7,107 nucleotides of DNA from positions 1 through 7,107 of the forward strand of contig CANQYN010000051.1 in assembly GCA_947628105.1 (NCBI GenBank), given 5' to 3'. Position 1 is the stretch's first letter. Each line of letters opens with the position of its first letter. A program made the position numbers and the translations under genes. Below, piece after piece: positions 6,392 to 7,107 of this stretch. Below the pieces are notes generated by a model. The model did not search any database. It was not told the origin of the DNA and saw only the letters and a program-made list of their open reading frames with translations. This DNA is from an uncultured Bacilli bacterium (GTDB taxonomy: Bacteria > Bacillota_I > Bacilli_A > RF39 > UBA660).

Positions 6392-6847
6392 CTATTTTGT
6401 ACTTTTGTTGGTCCAATATAATTTTTTACTTGTTTTATGCTTATATCCGATAGCTGGATACGTTTTATTTTCTTCCCCACAAACAACTAAAATTTGTACA
6501 TCGTAATATTTTAATTCATCTTCTTTAAAAAATTCTAATGCTTTTTTTCCATATTCTTTTGCTTTACTTAATTTTAAATCTTTATCTACATGTAAAATGA
6601 TATTAATTAATCTACCATGTAATATATACTCCGCTTTTTCTACTTTATCAAAATTTCCTAATTCTGATTCAATCTGCGATTGAGTACTACTATCTATTTT
6701 AACGTTTTCGATTCCTTTTAAACGATCACCATATTTACTCCCATTAATTCTAGTAACAATTGAAATTAAAATAATTCCCCCTACGATAAATATAATCAAT
6801 ATAGCCGCCAACCCACTGATTAATTTATGACTTTTTATAAAATCCAT
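6392..6847 (-). CDS. Single-pass membrane protein of unknown function
   Basis: I do not recognise a named family. It has 151 residues with a short N-terminal tail, one hydrophobic helix at about 9-31, then a soluble domain that most likely faces outside. The soluble part reads as a strand (AEYILHGRLINIILHV, about 72-87), a Lys-rich helix (about 92-109) and a strand (YYDVQILVV, about 114-122), then a charged tail ending NKSTK. This alternation is loosely like small alpha/beta domains such as Asp23/Gls24, but I saw no diagnostic motif. There is no lipobox and one Cys (C123). The ATG at 6847 follows AAAGGAGT. The gene is first in a two-gene unit: it ends 15 bp before the SBP-GGDEF receptor gene and shares its promoter (6872-6900). 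It may therefore help that receptor, for example in ligand capture or anchoring, but this is inference from position alone. Confidence 0.8.
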   Translation of the reverse strand: MDFIKSHKLISGLAAILIIFIVGGIILISIVTRINGSKYGDRLKGIENVKIDSSTQSQIESELGNFDKVEKAEYILHGRLINIILHVDKDLKLSKAKEYGKKALEFFKEDELKYYDVQILVVCGEENKTYPAIGYKHKTSKKLYWTNKSTK

Positions 6848-6871
6848 AAACTTACTCCTTTCAACGACTTT

Positions 6872-6900
6872 ATTATACTATAAATTATCCCTTTTTACAA
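6872..6900 (-). promoter_or_regulatory. Promoter of the small-protein/receptor operon
   Basis: On the minus strand, TTGTAA (6900-6895, 4 of 6) and a consensus TATAAT (6877-6872) are separated by 17 bp. Transcription would start near 6865, leaving a leader of about 18 nt that begins only a few bases before the Shine-Dalgarno. No riboswitch or attenuator can fit in this leader. It is divergent from the tRNA promoter about 90 bp away. Confidence 0.75.
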
Positions 6901-6966
6901 ATTATATAGTATATTATTATTTTTATTACGTAAAATGAAAGTAAAAGATTATAAGAAACATTTCTC

Positions 6967-6983
6967 ACTTTTTCTCAAAAAGT
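6967..6983. repeat. Short inverted repeat next to the tRNA promoter
   Basis: ACTTTTT and AAAAAGT (7 bp arms) flank CTC and end 2 bp before the -35 box of the tRNA promoter. The arms are nearly all A/T, so chance is plausible. It could be an A-tract upstream element or a protein-binding site. Confidence 0.3.
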
Positions 6984-6985
6984 TA

Positions 6986-7013
6986 TTGACTTATTTTTAA
7001 AATCTAGTATAAT
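6986..7013 (+). promoter_or_regulatory. Promoter of tRNA-Gly
   Basis: TTGACT (6986-6991, 5 of 6) and a consensus TATAAT (7008-7013) are separated by 16 bp. The start would fall near 7020, about 13 nt before the mature tRNA 5' end. An A/T-rich stretch upstream could act as an UP element. It is the strongest promoter match in the window, as expected for a stable RNA gene. Confidence 0.85.
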
Positions 7014-7032
7014 TAGAAGTGTCTTATAAATT

Positions 7033-7106
7033 GCGGATGTAGTTTAATGGTAGAACCTTAGCCTTCCAAGCTAACTACGGGAGTTCGATTCTCCTCATCC
7101 GCTCCA
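7033..7106 (+). tRNA. tRNA-Gly (anticodon UCC)
   Basis: Full cloverleaf of 74 nt with encoded CCA. The acceptor is GCGGATG (7033-7039) paired with CATCCGC (7096-7102). The D-stem is GTTT/GAAC with a T-G pair. The anticodon stem TTAGC/GCTAA surrounds loop CTTCCAA, with anticodon TCC at 7065-7067. The variable loop has 4 nt. The T-stem GGGAG/CTCCT (one G-T pair) carries loop TTCGATT. The discriminator is T and CCA occupies 7104-7106. This tRNA reads GGA and GGG, and by wobble possibly other glycine codons. It is the last feature before the right edge, so further tRNAs of a cluster could follow. Confidence 0.97.
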
Positions 7107-7107
7107 G

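Noticed and set aside
6309..6506. Plus-strand frame of 65 codons
   Set aside because: Antisense to the start of the receptor gene and the end of the small membrane protein gene; its hydrophobic composition mirrors A/T-rich coding DNA.
6848..6985. Riboswitch or T-box between the sensing operon and the tRNA
   Set aside because: The predicted leader is only about 18 nt on the minus side and 13 nt on the tRNA side, and no long paired structure or specifier/T-box sequence is seen.

Overview
The window is low-GC DNA (clearly under a third G+C by eye) that uses the standard genetic code: tryptophans are TGG, and no in-frame TGA is seen. It most resembles a low-GC Firmicute or Mycoplasmatota-like bacterium, for example an uncultured host-associated member of the Bacilli/Erysipelotrichia. 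This placement is inferred from composition, the DnaE type, the mycoplasma-like bL28 and the tRNA-Gly sequence. I cannot name a species.

Layout, left to right. Positions 1-2895 (minus) hold nearly all of dnaE, the DNA polymerase III alpha subunit, whose 3' end lies beyond the left edge. A short divergent spacer carries promoters for dnaE (weak call) and for rpmB (bL28, 3027-3236, plus). rpmB ends at a strong hairpin terminator that also faces the convergent gene on its right. A 130-nt gap with small inverted repeats follows. Next on the minus strand is a six-helix YihY/BrkB-family membrane protein (3401-4282) with its own promoter. To its right lies a two-gene minus-strand transcription unit, read from 6847 down to 4349. 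It encodes a small single-pass membrane protein of unknown function and then a 675-residue receptor with two extracytoplasmic solute-binding domains and a cytoplasmic GGDEF domain. The unit has a good promoter at 6872-6900 and a terminator at 4328-4356 that contains the receptor's stop codon. At the right edge, on the plus strand, a tRNA-Gly(UCC) gene has a clear promoter.

How the parts relate. dnaE, rpmB and the tRNA are core housekeeping genes. The accessory part is the small-protein/receptor pair, which looks like an envelope sensing module. The receptor's GGDEF signature reads DGNEF, so one metal-binding position is lost while the predicted guanine-contact residues remain. Both sensor domains have Lys where amino-acid-binding relatives have Arg. 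This is more consistent with a GTP- or c-di-GMP-related signalling or scaffold protein than with a typical amino-acid-responsive diguanylate cyclase. I found no CRISPR array, insertion sequence, phage gene or defence system.
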